A stretch of DNA of 46,155 bases from Clostridia bacterium (GTDB lineage: Bacteria; Bacillota; Clostridia; Christensenellales; CAG-138), in contig JAUNBM010000013.1 in the NCBI GenBank assembly GCA_030527115.1, positions 1 to 46,155 on the forward strand, written 5' to 3'. Positions within the stretch are counted from its first letter, which is position 1; each line of letters starts with the position of its first letter. The position numbers and the translations under genes are program-made. This document shows positions 14,594 to 22,697 of this stretch, piece by piece. Below the pieces are notes generated by a model, which was given only the letters and a program-made list of their open reading frames with translations, had not been told where the DNA came from and ran no database searches.

Positions 14594-16941
14594 AAATCGC
14601 AGTCGGCAACAGCCGTATGGATAAGAAATGGAAGAACCGTGAAATGACATGGGAGGACTTCTGCCAAACCGTCAGCGTGACAAAGCGCACCACGGAAACC
14701 GCCGAGGAATACCGCAGATTGAAGAAGGGCTCCCAGGACTCCATTAAGGACGTAGGCGGCTTCGTTGCAGGTCACCTGAAAGACGGCAGGCGCAAGAACG
14801 GAAACGTGCTGTGCCGCTCCATGCTCACGCTCGATATGGACTACGGCAAACCGGGCATTTGGGACGAGATCAGCCTGCTCCACGATTTCAAATGCTGCGT
14901 GTACTCGACCCACAAGCATACCCCGGAGCATCCTCGCCTTCGCATGATACTTCCCCTGTCCCGTGAAATCACGGAGGAGGAATACCCTGCGGTCGCCCGC
15001 ATGGTCACCAAGGAAATCGGTATCGACCTGTTCGACGATACGACGTATGAAGCCTGCCGTCTCATGTACTGGCCTTCGACCTCCGCAAACGGCGAGTTCT
15101 TCCACAAAGTGAAAGCGGGTGCGGAGATTGACCCCGACGCCTATCTTTCTAAATACGACGATTGGCGCGACGCCTCCACATGGCCGGTGTCCTCCCGCCA
15201 GTCCGAAGCGGTGCGGCGGAGCATCTCGGAACAGGCCGACCCGTTGGAGAAGCCCGGCGTGGTGGGTGCTTTCTGCCGCGCCTATACCATTGAGGAAGCC
15301 ATCGAAGCGTTCCTTGCGGACGTGTACGAACCCAGCGCAATGAACGGGCGCTTCGACTATATCCCCGCCGACAGCAGCGCAGGGCTGGTGGTGTATGACG
15401 GAAAGTTCGCTTACAGCCACCACGCCACCGACCCGGTCTGCGGCAGACTCTTAAACGCCTTTGACCTCGTGCGGCTTCATCGTTTCCGCGACCTGGACGA
15501 TAAATGTCCTCTCGACACGCCCGTTGGCAAGCTGCCATCGTTCAAAGCCATGAGCGAGTTTGCGCTGAAGGACGAGCGGGTTAAAGCGGTGTTCACAGAG
15601 GAGCGCAAGGCGCAGGCGGAGCAGGAGTTTGTGGACGAGGACTGGCAGAACAGGCTGGAACTGGACAAGGCGGGCGGCGTCAAGAATACGCTCCGCAACC
15701 TTACTCTCATTATGGAAAATGACCCCATGCTGAAGCCGCTGGTGTTCAATCAGCTTCTCGACGGTATGGAGATCAAGGGCGACGTGCCGTGGAAGCACCC
15801 GTCTAAGTTCTGGCGGGATGCGGATGACGCCCAACTCATCAGCTATGTGGACGCACACTATGGGACTTTCTCACAGCGTCACTATGACGTTGCCGTTATG
15901 AAGGTCACCGATGATCGCTCATATCACCCCATTCGGGAGTTCATCGCAGGTCTGCCCGATTGGGACGGTGTTCCCCGCGTTGATACGCTGCTCATCGACT
16001 ACCTCGGCGCAGAGGACAACGAGTATGTACGGGCGGTAACACGAAAAACGCTCTGCGCCGCTGTAAAGCGGGTGTTGGAACCCGGCTGCAAATTCGATTC
16101 CATGCTCGTGCTGAACGGGCCGCAAGGCGTAGGCAAAAGTACGCTCATTGCTCGGTTGGCGGGTGAATGGTTTTCCGACAGCCTGAACCTCGGAGATACC
16201 AAGGATAAGACGGCAGCTGAGAAACTGCAAGGGTACTGGATTTTGGAAATCGGTGAACTGGCAGGGCTTAAAAAAGCTGAGGTCGAAACGCTCCGCTCCT
16301 TCCTTTCCCGGCAGAACGATATCTATCGCGCCGCTTTCGGCAGACGCGCTACGCCGCATTTACGGCAATGCGTGTTCTTCGGCACGACCAACGCCGAGTC
16401 CGGCTATCTGCGCGATACGACCGGCAATCGCCGCTTCTGGCCGATTAAGACCCCCGGCGGGAGCGTTCGCAGGTCGTGGCAACTGACAAACGAGGATGTG
16501 CGGCAGATATGGGCGGAGGTGGTCGTGTATGTCAAGCGCGGCGAGAAGCTCTATCTCGATCCCGGCATGGAGCAGCTTGCGAAAGCGGAACAGCGAGAGG
16601 CAATGGAATCGGACGAGCGCGAGGGCTTGGTGCGCGACTTCCTTGATACGCTCTTGCCGGAGGACTGGGACGATATGGATGTGTTTGAGCGCCGCAGTTT
16701 CTTAAACGGCAGCGACTTCGGCGGCACGGAGCGCATCGGAGTAGTGAAACGCGAATCCGTATCCAATATGGAGATTTGGTGTGAATGCTTCGGCAAAGAG
16801 CGCGCAAATCTTCGCCGTGCCGACTCAAACGAACTGACGAGCATCGTTACCCGGCTGGGCTGGAAGCGCAATCCATCGAAGGTGCGTATCCCGCTATATG
16901 GTCCGCAGTATATCTATGTACCGAAGGAGCGTTCCAAATGA
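14590..16941 (+). CDS. VapE-type primase-helicase
   Basis: 783-residue replication protein of the virulence-associated E group. The N-terminal part resembles archaeo-eukaryotic primase: an acidic pair in LTLDMDYG (about residues 79-86), then STHKHTPEHPRLRMILPL (about 108-125). A linker leads to a superfamily 3-like ATPase with Walker A NGPQGVGKST (about 509-518), an acidic Walker B region ILEIGELAG, and the family FFGTTNAESGYLRDTTGN segment. The start overlaps the preceding stop as ATGA, and the stop overlaps the next start in the same way. It most likely opens the phage origin and primes replication for the family A polymerase. The origin itself was not identified. Confidence 0.93.
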   Translation: MKIAVGNSRMDKKWKNREMTWEDFCQTVSVTKRTTETAEEYRRLKKGSQDSIKDVGGFVAGHLKDGRRKNGNVLCRSMLTLDMDYGKPGIWDEISLLHDFKCCVYSTHKHTPEHPRLRMILPLSREITEEEYPAVARMVTKEIGIDLFDDTTYEACRLMYWPSTSANGEFFHKVKAGAEIDPDAYLSKYDDWRDASTWPVSSRQSEAVRRSISEQADPLEKPGVVGAFCRAYTIEEAIEAFLADVYEPSAMNGRFDYIPADSSAGLVVYDGKFAYSHHATDPVCGRLLNAFDLVRLHRFRDLDDKCPLDTPVGKLPSFKAMSEFALKDERVKAVFTEERKAQAEQEFVDEDWQNRLELDKAGGVKNTLRNLTLIMENDPMLKPLVFNQLLDGMEIKGDVPWKHPSKFWRDADDAQLISYVDAHYGTFSQRHYDVAVMKVTDDRSYHPIREFIAGLPDWDGVPRVDTLLIDYLGAEDNEYVRAVTRKTLCAAVKRVLEPGCKFDSMLVLNGPQGVGKSTLIARLAGEWFSDSLNLGDTKDKTAAEKLQGYWILEIGELAGLKKAEVETLRSFLSRQNDIYRAAFGRRATPHLRQCVFFGTTNAESGYLRDTTGNRRFWPIKTPGGSVRRSWQLTNEDVRQIWAEVVVYVKRGEKLYLDPGMEQLAKAEQREAMESDEREGLVRDFLDTLLPEDWDDMDVFERRSFLNGSDFGGTERIGVVKRESVSNMEIWCECFGKERANLRRADSNELTSIVTRLGWKRNPSKVRIPLYGPQYIYVPKERSK

Positions 16942-17198
16942 GAAATCAAGAACACATTGAGACTTGGAACAAGTTCCCAAATCGGAAACCGTACCGCACA
17001 AGCGGCATCGGAACGCTCCATAAGAACGGCGCAAGCCCCATTAGCGGCAAGGCTTCTCGGCTGTCGTGTTCCTATGTTCCCACCCTTCCTTATACATTGA
17101 AATATGTAGTAATAAAGGGTTGTGGACACGCAAAACGCCCATATACGCGCGTAAAGGGATTCTTTGGACTTGAGAACAAATATGGGAGGTTCGCATGA
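16938..17198 (+). CDS. Possible small protein, ATGA-coupled on both sides
   Basis: An 86-codon frame whose ATG overlaps the primase-helicase stop (ATGA) and whose TGA overlaps the next start (ATGA). GGAG lies 10 bases before the ATG. The product would be basic and polar (RNQEHIETWNKFPNRKPY, KASRLSCSYVP, GCGHAKRPYTRVKGFFG) with no recognised domain. Base composition turns AT-rich in the second half, unlike the neighbours. It may be a real translationally coupled gene, or a non-coding insert that happens to stay open. I lean slightly to a gene because of the exact overlaps at both ends. Confidence 0.5.
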   Translation: MRNQEHIETWNKFPNRKPYRTSGIGTLHKNGASPISGKASRLSCSYVPTLPYTLKYVVIKGCGHAKRPYTRVKGFFGLENKYGRFA

Positions 17199-17467
17199 GA
17201 GAGAAGTCAATCGAAGCGAAGCTGGTGAAGGCCGTCAAATCAATGGGCGGTCTTGCGCCCAAGTTCATAAGCCCCGGTTTAGATGGAATGCCCGACCGCA
17301 TCGTGCTTTTACCGCATGGAAGGCTGGCGTTCGTAGAAGTCAAAGCAAATGGGCAGAAACTGCGCCCTCTGCAAGTAAGGCGAAAAGGGCAACTGGAAGC
17401 GTTAGGCTTTTCAGTTTACTGCCTGGACGATGCGGGGCAGATTGGAGGGATACTCGATGAAATATGA
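17195..17467 (+). CDS. VRR-NUC domain nuclease
   Basis: 90-residue stand-alone VRR-NUC protein, a PD-(D/E)XK nuclease of the Holliday-junction-resolvase-like group. The core is visible: an early Glu in SIEAKLVKAV, PGLDGMPDRIVLL with the Asp, and LAFVEVKANGQKLRPLQ with the Glu-x-Lys pair, then GQLEALGF. GGGAGG lies 5 bases before the ATG. Phage members sit next to SNF2-like helicases, as here, and are thought to cut branched or structured DNA during replication or packaging. The 11-base overlap with the helicase gene suggests that the two work together. Confidence 0.92.
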   Translation: MREKSIEAKLVKAVKSMGGLAPKFISPGLDGMPDRIVLLPHGRLAFVEVKANGQKLRPLQVRRKGQLEALGFSVYCLDDAGQIGGILDEI

Positions 17468-18824
17468 GCCGTATGATTACCAAACCTATGCTACGGACTT
17501 CATTTTGAAGCATCCCATAGCGGCGGTGTTCCTCGATATGGGGCTTGGCAAAAGCGCGATCACCCTCACCGCCATATTCGACCTTTGCCTCGACAGCTTC
17601 CTTGTCAGAAAGGTGCTGGTAATAGCGCCCCTGCGCGTTGCAAGGGATACATGGCCTGCGGAAATCCAAAAGTGGGATCACCTGCATGGGCTGACCTACT
17701 CGGCGGCACTCGGCACGGAAGCCGAACGCAAAGCGGCTCTGCTGCAAAAGGCCGACGTGTATCTCATCAACCGCGAGAATGTGCAGTGGCTGGTCGAAGA
17801 AAGCGGACTGCCCTTTGACTACGATATGGTCGTGGTCGATGAGCTGTCCTCCTTCAAGTCGTATCAAGCCAAGCGGTTCAGAAGCCTGATGAAAGTACGC
17901 CCGAAGGTCAAGCGCATGGTCGGCTTAACGGGTACGCCTTCAAGCAACGGGCTGATGGATTTATGGGCGGAGTTTAGGCTCCTCGACCTTGGCAAGCGGC
18001 TGGGCAGATTCATCACCCACTATCGAAACGCCTATTTTACCCCGGACAAGCGAAACGGACAGGTGGTGTTCAGCTATAAGCCCCTGCCCGGCGCAGAGGA
18101 AGCCATCTATCAGCGGATAGCGGATATCACCATTTCCATGAAGGCATCCGACCACATCAAAATGCCGGAGCGCATCATGAATGAGGTCAAGGTCAGCCTG
18201 TCAGCCAAGGAACGTGAAGTCTACGACGCCTTCAAGCGCGAACTGGTGATTTCCCTCAAGGGTGAGGAAATCGATGCAGGGAACGCCGCCGCGCTGTCGG
18301 GCAAGCTCTCCCAAATGGCGAACGGCGCAGTATATGGCGAGAATAAGCGCGTACTGCCCATTCATGAACGGAAGCTGGATGCATTGGAGGACTTGATTGA
18401 AGCCGCCAACGGCAGACCCGTGCTGATAGCCTACTGGTTCAAGCACGACCTCATGCGGATACAGGAGCGGCTGCACAAACTGCATATCCCGTTCTCAACG
18501 CTGGATGCCGCAGACAGCATCAAGCGATGGAACAACGGTGAACTGCCCGTGGCGCTCATTCACCCTGCTTCGGCGGGGCATGGGCTGAATCTGCAAACCG
18601 GCGGTTCAACGCTGATATGGTTCGGCTTGACCTGGAGTCTGGAACTGTATCAGCAGACCAATGCAAGGCTGTGGCGGCAAGGCCAAAAGGATACCGTGGT
18701 GATTCACCACATCATAGCAGGCGGCACGATTGACGAGCGCATCATGACCGCCCTGCACAAAAAGGAAAAAACGCAGACCGCCCTTATCGAAGCGGTCAAG
18801 GCAGATTTGGAGGCAGTAATTTAA
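17457..18824 (+). CDS. SNF2-type superfamily 2 helicase
   Basis: DNA-dependent ATPase of 455 residues. The Q-like motif YEPYDYQTYA and Walker A DMGLGKSAIT (Lys32) are at the N-terminus. Motif II is VVVDELSS (Asp128, Glu129), motif III is LTGTPSSNG, and motif VI is QTNARLWRQGQK, close to HHIIAGGTIDERI. These are SNF2/Rad54 features in a minimal form with no extra domains. Related phage helicases remodel or branch-migrate DNA at forks. It overlaps the VRR nuclease upstream and touches the next small gene through TAATG, so it is in the same operon. Confidence 0.95.
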   Translation: MKYEPYDYQTYATDFILKHPIAAVFLDMGLGKSAITLTAIFDLCLDSFLVRKVLVIAPLRVARDTWPAEIQKWDHLHGLTYSAALGTEAERKAALLQKADVYLINRENVQWLVEESGLPFDYDMVVVDELSSFKSYQAKRFRSLMKVRPKVKRMVGLTGTPSSNGLMDLWAEFRLLDLGKRLGRFITHYRNAYFTPDKRNGQVVFSYKPLPGAEEAIYQRIADITISMKASDHIKMPERIMNEVKVSLSAKEREVYDAFKRELVISLKGEEIDAGNAAALSGKLSQMANGAVYGENKRVLPIHERKLDALEDLIEAANGRPVLIAYWFKHDLMRIQERLHKLHIPFSTLDAADSIKRWNNGELPVALIHPASAGHGLNLQTGGSTLIWFGLTWSLELYQQTNARLWRQGQKDTVVIHHIIAGGTIDERIMTALHKKEKTQTALIEAVKADLEAVI

Positions 18825-19042
18825 TGGATAGATACGAAGAACTGGCAAACGCCATTATTCTAAGGGCGGTCGATGATTACAGGCGGGCGATTCGGCAGCT
18901 TAAGCAGCGGAAGGACTATCAGCCCGCCATTGACACAAAGAGGGACGTAGAGACCTTCTTCCGCTCCGAGTGGTTCTCCACGCTCACGCGGCTGGACGGC
19001 ATCGTGCTGCTGGAGCGGCTCAGATCGGAGGCAGCGGCATGA
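18824..19042 (+). CDS. Small conserved phage protein
   Basis: 72-residue helical, highly charged protein (DRYEELANAIILRAVDDYRR, LKQRKDYQPAIDTKRDVET, FFRSEWFSTLTRLDG). The start overlaps the helicase stop by one base, and the stop overlaps the next start as ATGA. I recall proteins of this form between SNF2 helicase and the late regulator in many clostridial prophages, but no function is established. The conserved-looking FFRSEWFSTLT block may be a protein contact site. Confidence 0.75.
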   Translation: MDRYEELANAIILRAVDDYRRAIRQLKQRKDYQPAIDTKRDVETFFRSEWFSTLTRLDGIVLLERLRSEAAA

Positions 19043-19455
19043 TGAAAAAAGAATACCTCTCCCAAGCGTACAGGCTCGACCAGCGCATCAACAGCAAGCT
19101 CGAACAGGTGGAGTCCCTCAACAACCTTGCTACAAAGGTGAACACCACGCTTACGGGTATGCCCAAGAACCCCAACCGCGCCACCTCGACTATGGCTGAC
19201 GCAGTAACAAAAATCATCGACCTGCAAGCGGAGATAAACTGCGACATTGACAGGCTGGTGGATTTGAAGCGGGAAATGGTCACGGTCATTAAGGCTGTAG
19301 GAAACAAGGAGTATCAAACGCTGCTGGAGCTTCGCTACCTTTGCTTCAAAACGTGGGAACAGATCGCCGTGGATATGGGCTACAATGTCCGCCATGTGTA
19401 TCGCATCCACGATGAAGCGGTCGAAAGCATCGTACTTCCGCAAACGTGGCACTAA
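19039..19455 (+). CDS. Late transcription regulator (DUF1492/RinA-ArpU type)
   Basis: 138-residue protein with an N-terminal coiled-coil (about 5-95: YLSQAYRLDQRINSKLEQ and later LVDLKREMVTVIKA) and a C-terminal sigma region 4-like helix-turn-helix (about 105-135: LLELRYLCFKTWEQIAVDMG, then VRHVYRIHDEA). Proteins of this shape end the early operon and switch on packaging and structural genes in Firmicutes phages. Directly after its stop codon lies a pair of TGTCAC repeats and a promoter-like block, which may be its target. It is the last gene before the HNH-terminase region. Confidence 0.85.
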   Translation: MMKKEYLSQAYRLDQRINSKLEQVESLNNLATKVNTTLTGMPKNPNRATSTMADAVTKIIDLQAEINCDIDRLVDLKREMVTVIKAVGNKEYQTLLELRYLCFKTWEQIAVDMGYNVRHVYRIHDEAVESIVLPQTWH

Positions 19456-19456
19456 A

Positions 19457-19495
19457 TGTCACTATATGTCACCCTACTCCCTGTGATAGTATTAG
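19457..19495 (+). promoter_or_regulatory. Candidate late promoter with TGTCAC repeats
   Basis: TGTCAC at 19457-19462 and again at 19467-19472 are exactly one helical turn apart. TATTAG (19490-19495) follows the second copy after 17 bases. The arrangement is suited to an activator binding one face of the DNA at or near a weak -35. It lies between the late regulator gene and the packaging genes. Function is inferred. Confidence 0.5.
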
Positions 19496-19516
19496 GGTAG
19501 CAAAATAGAACGCGAG

Positions 19517-19547
19517 AGCCACCAAGGAGAAATCCCCGGTGGCTTTT
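19517..19547 (+). terminator. Terminator-like hairpin before HNH gene
   Basis: AGCCACC (19517-19523) pairs with GGTGGCT (19538-19544), followed by only four T in total. The stem is good and the T run weak, so it may attenuate rather than stop transcription. Confidence 0.55.
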
Positions 19548-19571
19548 CGTTTGCCCGAAGGAGGTGAAGCG

Positions 19572-19934
19572 ATGCCAAGGAAACCAAGGAGGCCGTGTTC
19601 CTATCCCGGCTGTCCCAATCTGACCGATGGGCGGTTCTGTGCGGAGCATGAGAAGCAGGAAGCCCAACGCTACGAGAAGTACGACCGTGACCCGGCTGTA
19701 CGCCGCAGATACGGCAGAGCGTGGAAGCGCATCCGCGACCGCTATATAGCTGCCCACCCGCTTTGCGAACAATGCAGCAAGGAGGGCAGGATCACCCCGG
19801 CGCAGGAAGTACACCACGTCCTCCCTCTCTCAAGAGGAGGCTCCCATGCAGAGGATAACCTCATGGCTTTATGCACGCCGTGTCACTCCGCTATTACAGC
19901 GAAGGACGGCGACCGCTGGCACACGCAAAAGTGA
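19572..19934 (+). CDS. HNH endonuclease
   Basis: 120-residue HNH nuclease; AAGGAGGTGAA precedes the ATG. A zinc-binding CSYPGCPN and CAEH pair lies at the N-terminus. The HNH core is at about 64-110: PLCEQCSKEG, VHHVLPLSRGGSH (catalytic His pair), then DNLMALCTPCHSAIT with Asn and the CxxC-His end. In HK97-like phages this gene next to the terminase small subunit is needed together with terminase for cos cleavage and packaging. The position here, directly before a cos-like G-rich block and the small terminase gene, matches that pattern. Confidence 0.95.
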   Translation: MPRKPRRPCSYPGCPNLTDGRFCAEHEKQEAQRYEKYDRDPAVRRRYGRAWKRIRDRYIAAHPLCEQCSKEGRITPAQEVHHVLPLSRGGSHAEDNLMALCTPCHSAITAKDGDRWHTQK

Positions 19935-20090
19935 AAGAGGTTTGTTACGCATTTCGGAGCAAACCTCCGAACGGGAGGGGCGGTCTGAATCTCTACGACA
20001 TTTCTCCCGTGCAACGGGCGGGGGGACACGCGCGCAAAATCGCGCTTTCAAACGGGGTAATTGCCCCTCAACTGAACGGGAGGTGAACAA
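19935..20090. other. cos-like non-coding segment
   Basis: The 156 bases between the HNH and small terminase genes show no convincing gene. They hold a perfect hairpin TTCGGAG/CTCCGAA (19953-19971), a G-rich block running from GGGAGGGGCGGTCTG (about 19973) through ATCTCT, a second G-run block CGGGCGGGGGGACACGCGCG (about 20015-20034), and a GGGG/CCCC palindrome (20054-20067). Similar G-rich blocks with GGTCTnAATCTCT occur next to HNH-terS in cohesive-end siphophages. I infer a cos site; cut positions cannot be read. Confidence 0.5.
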
Positions 20091-20642
20091 ATGGCAAAAG
20101 ACGGCACCAACAGGGGCGGCGCTCGCGTGGGTGCAGGTGCGAAAAAGAAGCCCCTTGCCGAGAAAATCGCAGAAGGGAATCCCGGCAGAAGGAAGTTGAC
20201 TGTCATCGACTTTAGCGATACGGCCGATTTGGAAGGTCAGCCCATGCCGAAACCGTCCGCCATGCTCTCAGCAACGCAAAAGGACGGCAAGACGCTTCTT
20301 GCATCGGAGATATACGAAGCCACATGGAAGTGGCTCTCGGAGCGCGGCTGCACAAGCCTTGTGTCGCCGCAGCTTTTGGAACGCTACGCCATGAGCGTGG
20401 CGCGCTGGATTCAATGCGAGGAAGCGATAACCGAGTACGGCTTCCTCGCAAAGCACCCCACTACGGGCAATGCGATCCAAAGCCCGTATGTGGCTATGAG
20501 CCAAAACTTCATGTCGCAGACGAACCGCCTGTGGATGGAGATATTTCAAATCGTCAAGGAAAACTGCGTCGGAGAGTATACCGGCGCAAATCCGCAAGAC
20601 GATGTTATGGAGCGTTTGCTTTTGGCAAGGAAAGGAAAATAA
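20091..20642 (+). CDS. terS: Phage terminase small subunit (P27 family)
   Basis: 183-residue DNA-recognition subunit of the packaging motor. The start follows GGGAGGTGAAC. The N-terminus is Gly/Lys-rich and flexible (GGARVGAGAKKKP), and GNPGRRKLTVIDF is a hallmark of the P27 group. The helical core (about 55-165) carries YEATWKWLSERGCTSLVS and YVAMSQNFMSQTNRLWMEIF. Its partner, the large subunit, normally follows directly but here is about 7 kb downstream, separated by methylation and small accessory genes. It probably binds the cos or pac region just upstream. Confidence 0.93.
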   Translation: MAKDGTNRGGARVGAGAKKKPLAEKIAEGNPGRRKLTVIDFSDTADLEGQPMPKPSAMLSATQKDGKTLLASEIYEATWKWLSERGCTSLVSPQLLERYAMSVARWIQCEEAITEYGFLAKHPTTGNAIQSPYVAMSQNFMSQTNRLWMEIFQIVKENCVGEYTGANPQDDVMERLLLARKGK

Positions 20643-20646
20643 CGCA

Positions 20647-21429
20647 ATGATTGAAAAAGTGAATCCGTGCCACCCGGATAAGGTGGCTGACAGAATCGCC
20701 GGGGCTGTAGTCGACCTTGCGTATGCTGCAGAGGACGACCCGAAGATTGCCGTTGAGGTGCTTATCGGACACGGCGTGTGCCATGCGATAATCGAAACCA
20801 CGGCGAACATCGACCGGGAAGCTGTTGCGGCGGTGATACGCAGAATTGTGGGCGGCGTCCGCCCTGACATACGCATTGTGCCGCAGGACGCACTGCTGTC
20901 TGAGAATCAGAAACAGGGCTTCCGCTGCGGCGATAACGGAATCTTCAAAGGAATGCCGTTAACGGACGAGCAGAAGGCGCTCTCAAGAACCGCCCGTGCG
21001 ATTTTCGCCCGGTATCCCTGCGATGGCAAATACATCATGGACGGCAGCAGGCTCATCATCTGCCAAAGCAATGCGGACTCTGCCGCCTTGCGCGAAATGT
21101 ATGCGGCCGCAGAGATCAATCCGCTGGGCGATTGGACGGGCGGCACCGATGTAGACACGGGTGCGACCAACCGCAAGCTCGGCAGCGACATGGCGGACTC
21201 GATAACAGGCGGAGGACTGCATGGCAAAGACCTCTCCAAAGCCGATGTGTCCATAAACATATACGCCTTTTTGAAAGCGCAGGAGAGCGGCAAGCCCGTG
21301 ACGCTGTGCTGTGCCATTGGGGATGATACCGTGGACGGAGTTCCGTATGCGGACATTGTTGCCGAGACGAAAAACTACATCCGCTCTGTCGGCGGCTTTG
21401 AGAAGTTTGCGGAATGGGGGTTGTTCTAA
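20647..21429 (+). CDS. metK: Shortened S-adenosylmethionine synthetase (MetK-like)
   Basis: 260-residue homologue of methionine adenosyltransferase, which makes S-adenosylmethionine from methionine and ATP. Cellular enzymes are about 380-400 residues. Conserved landmarks are kept: HPDKVADRI (His9, Lys12), GDNG (95-98, GDQG in cellular enzymes), the GGTDVDTGATNRKLGSD region (165-181), and GGGLHGKDLSKAD (188-200), matching the GGGAFSGKDPxKVD motif. Loops between these blocks and the last roughly 50 residues of the cellular enzyme are missing. It lies between small terminase and two SAM-dependent DNA methyltransferases, so it probably feeds them. Activity of such a trimmed form is not certain. 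Confidence 0.88.
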   Translation: MIEKVNPCHPDKVADRIAGAVVDLAYAAEDDPKIAVEVLIGHGVCHAIIETTANIDREAVAAVIRRIVGGVRPDIRIVPQDALLSENQKQGFRCGDNGIFKGMPLTDEQKALSRTARAIFARYPCDGKYIMDGSRLIICQSNADSAALREMYAAAEINPLGDWTGGTDVDTGATNRKLGSDMADSITGGGLHGKDLSKADVSINIYAFLKAQESGKPVTLCCAIGDDTVDGVPYADIVAETKNYIRSVGGFEKFAEWGLF

Positions 21430-22685
21430 TGCTGATTGAGAAAAAGCGAACGGACGAGCTTCTGCCCGCCGATTACAATCCAAGAAAAGACCTCAAACCC
21501 GGCGACGTCGAATACGAGAAGCTGAAACGCTCCATCGAGCAGTTCGGCTATGTCGAGCCGGTCATTTGGAACAAGACCACAGGCAGAGTCGTGGGCGGTC
21601 ACCAGCGGTTGAAGGTTCTGCTCGATATGGGCATGACCGAAGTTGACTGTGTCGTGGTGGAACTGGACGCCGAGAAAGAAAAGGCGCTCAACATTGCGCT
21701 CAACAAGATAAGCGGCGAATGGGATAAGGACAAGCTGGCGCTGCTCATCGCAGATTTGCAGGGTACGGATTTTGACGTATCCCTCACAGGCTTCGAGCCG
21801 GAGGAAATTGATGCGCTGTTCAAGGACAGCGTAAAGGATGCGGTGCATGATGACGACTTCGATGTGGATGCGGAGCTTCAAAAGCCTCCTGTCACCAAGC
21901 AGGGCGACCTTTGGCTGCTGGGACGGCATAGGCTGGTCTGCGGCGACAGCACGAAAGCGGAACCCTTCTCCCTGCTCATGGCGGACAAGCGGGCAAACCT
22001 CGTGGTGACCGACCCGCCCTACAATGTCAACTACGAAGGCGGCGCAGGGAAAATCAAGAACGACAATATGGAGGGCGGCGCTTTCTATAACTTCCTCCTC
22101 GCCGCCTTTCAAAACACCGAAGCTGTCATGGCGGACGATGCGAGCATCTATGTGTTCCACGCAGACACCGAGGGGCTGAACTTCAGAAAGGCGTTTGCCG
22201 ATGCAGGGTTCTACCTGTCCGGCACTTGTATCTGGAAGAAGCAGTCGCTGGTGCTGGGTCGCTCCCCGTACCAGTGGCAGCATGAGCCGGTGCTGTTCGG
22301 CTGGAAGAAAAAAGGCAGGCATCTGTGGTACACGGGACGAAAGGAGTCTACCATTTGGGAGTTTGACAAGCCCCGGAAGAATGCAGACCATCCGACCATG
22401 AAGCCCGTGCCGCTCATCGCCTATCCCATTATGAATTCCAGCATGAGCAACGCCATAGTCCTCGACCCGTTCGGTGGCAGCGGCTCAACGCTTATCGCCT
22501 GTGAACAGACGGAGCGCATTTGCCTCACCATCGAATTGGACGAAAAGTTCTGCGACGTCATCGTGAAGAGGTACATCGAGCAGGCCGGCAGTTCGGAGGG
22601 CGTGTCCGTTCTAAGAGACGGCTTGAGCTATCGGTATGACGAGGTCGCAAAAGCGTCCGAAGATGACGCCATCCCGTTGTTTTAG
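21429..22685 (+). CDS. ParB-like domain fused to DNA methyltransferase
   Basis: 418-residue fusion. The N-terminal ParB/sulfiredoxin-like domain (about 1-110) shows LLPADYNPRKDL, SIEQFGYVEPVIW and GHQRLKVLLDMG. The C-terminal beta-class amino-methyltransferase (about 155-400) has the catalytic DPPY at 195-198 before the SAM motif DPFGGSGST at 346-354, with HRLVCGDST near 174. DPPY indicates N6-adenine or N4-cytosine methylation; an N6-adenine target is more common in this type. The start overlaps the MetK-like stop by one base, which ties methyl donor and methylase together. It probably protects phage DNA from host restriction or marks it for packaging. Confidence 0.94.
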   Translation: MLIEKKRTDELLPADYNPRKDLKPGDVEYEKLKRSIEQFGYVEPVIWNKTTGRVVGGHQRLKVLLDMGMTEVDCVVVELDAEKEKALNIALNKISGEWDKDKLALLIADLQGTDFDVSLTGFEPEEIDALFKDSVKDAVHDDDFDVDAELQKPPVTKQGDLWLLGRHRLVCGDSTKAEPFSLLMADKRANLVVTDPPYNVNYEGGAGKIKNDNMEGGAFYNFLLAAFQNTEAVMADDASIYVFHADTEGLNFRKAFADAGFYLSGTCIWKKQSLVLGRSPYQWQHEPVLFGWKKKGRHLWYTGRKESTIWEFDKPRKNADHPTMKPVPLIAYPIMNSSMSNAIVLDPFGGSGSTLIACEQTERICLTIELDEKFCDVIVKRYIEQAGSSEGVSVLRDGLSYRYDEVAKASEDDAIPLF

Positions 22686-22697
22686 CGGAGGTGCAGA

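Noticed and set aside
19846..20199. Open frame across the HNH-terS gap
   Set aside because: It runs into both neighbouring genes in another frame and would code through the G-rich cos-like segment; composition is not protein-like.
20647..21429. Shortened MetK as a decayed host pseudogene
   Set aside because: The frame is intact, key motifs are kept, and it is tightly packed with phage methylase genes; it looks maintained.
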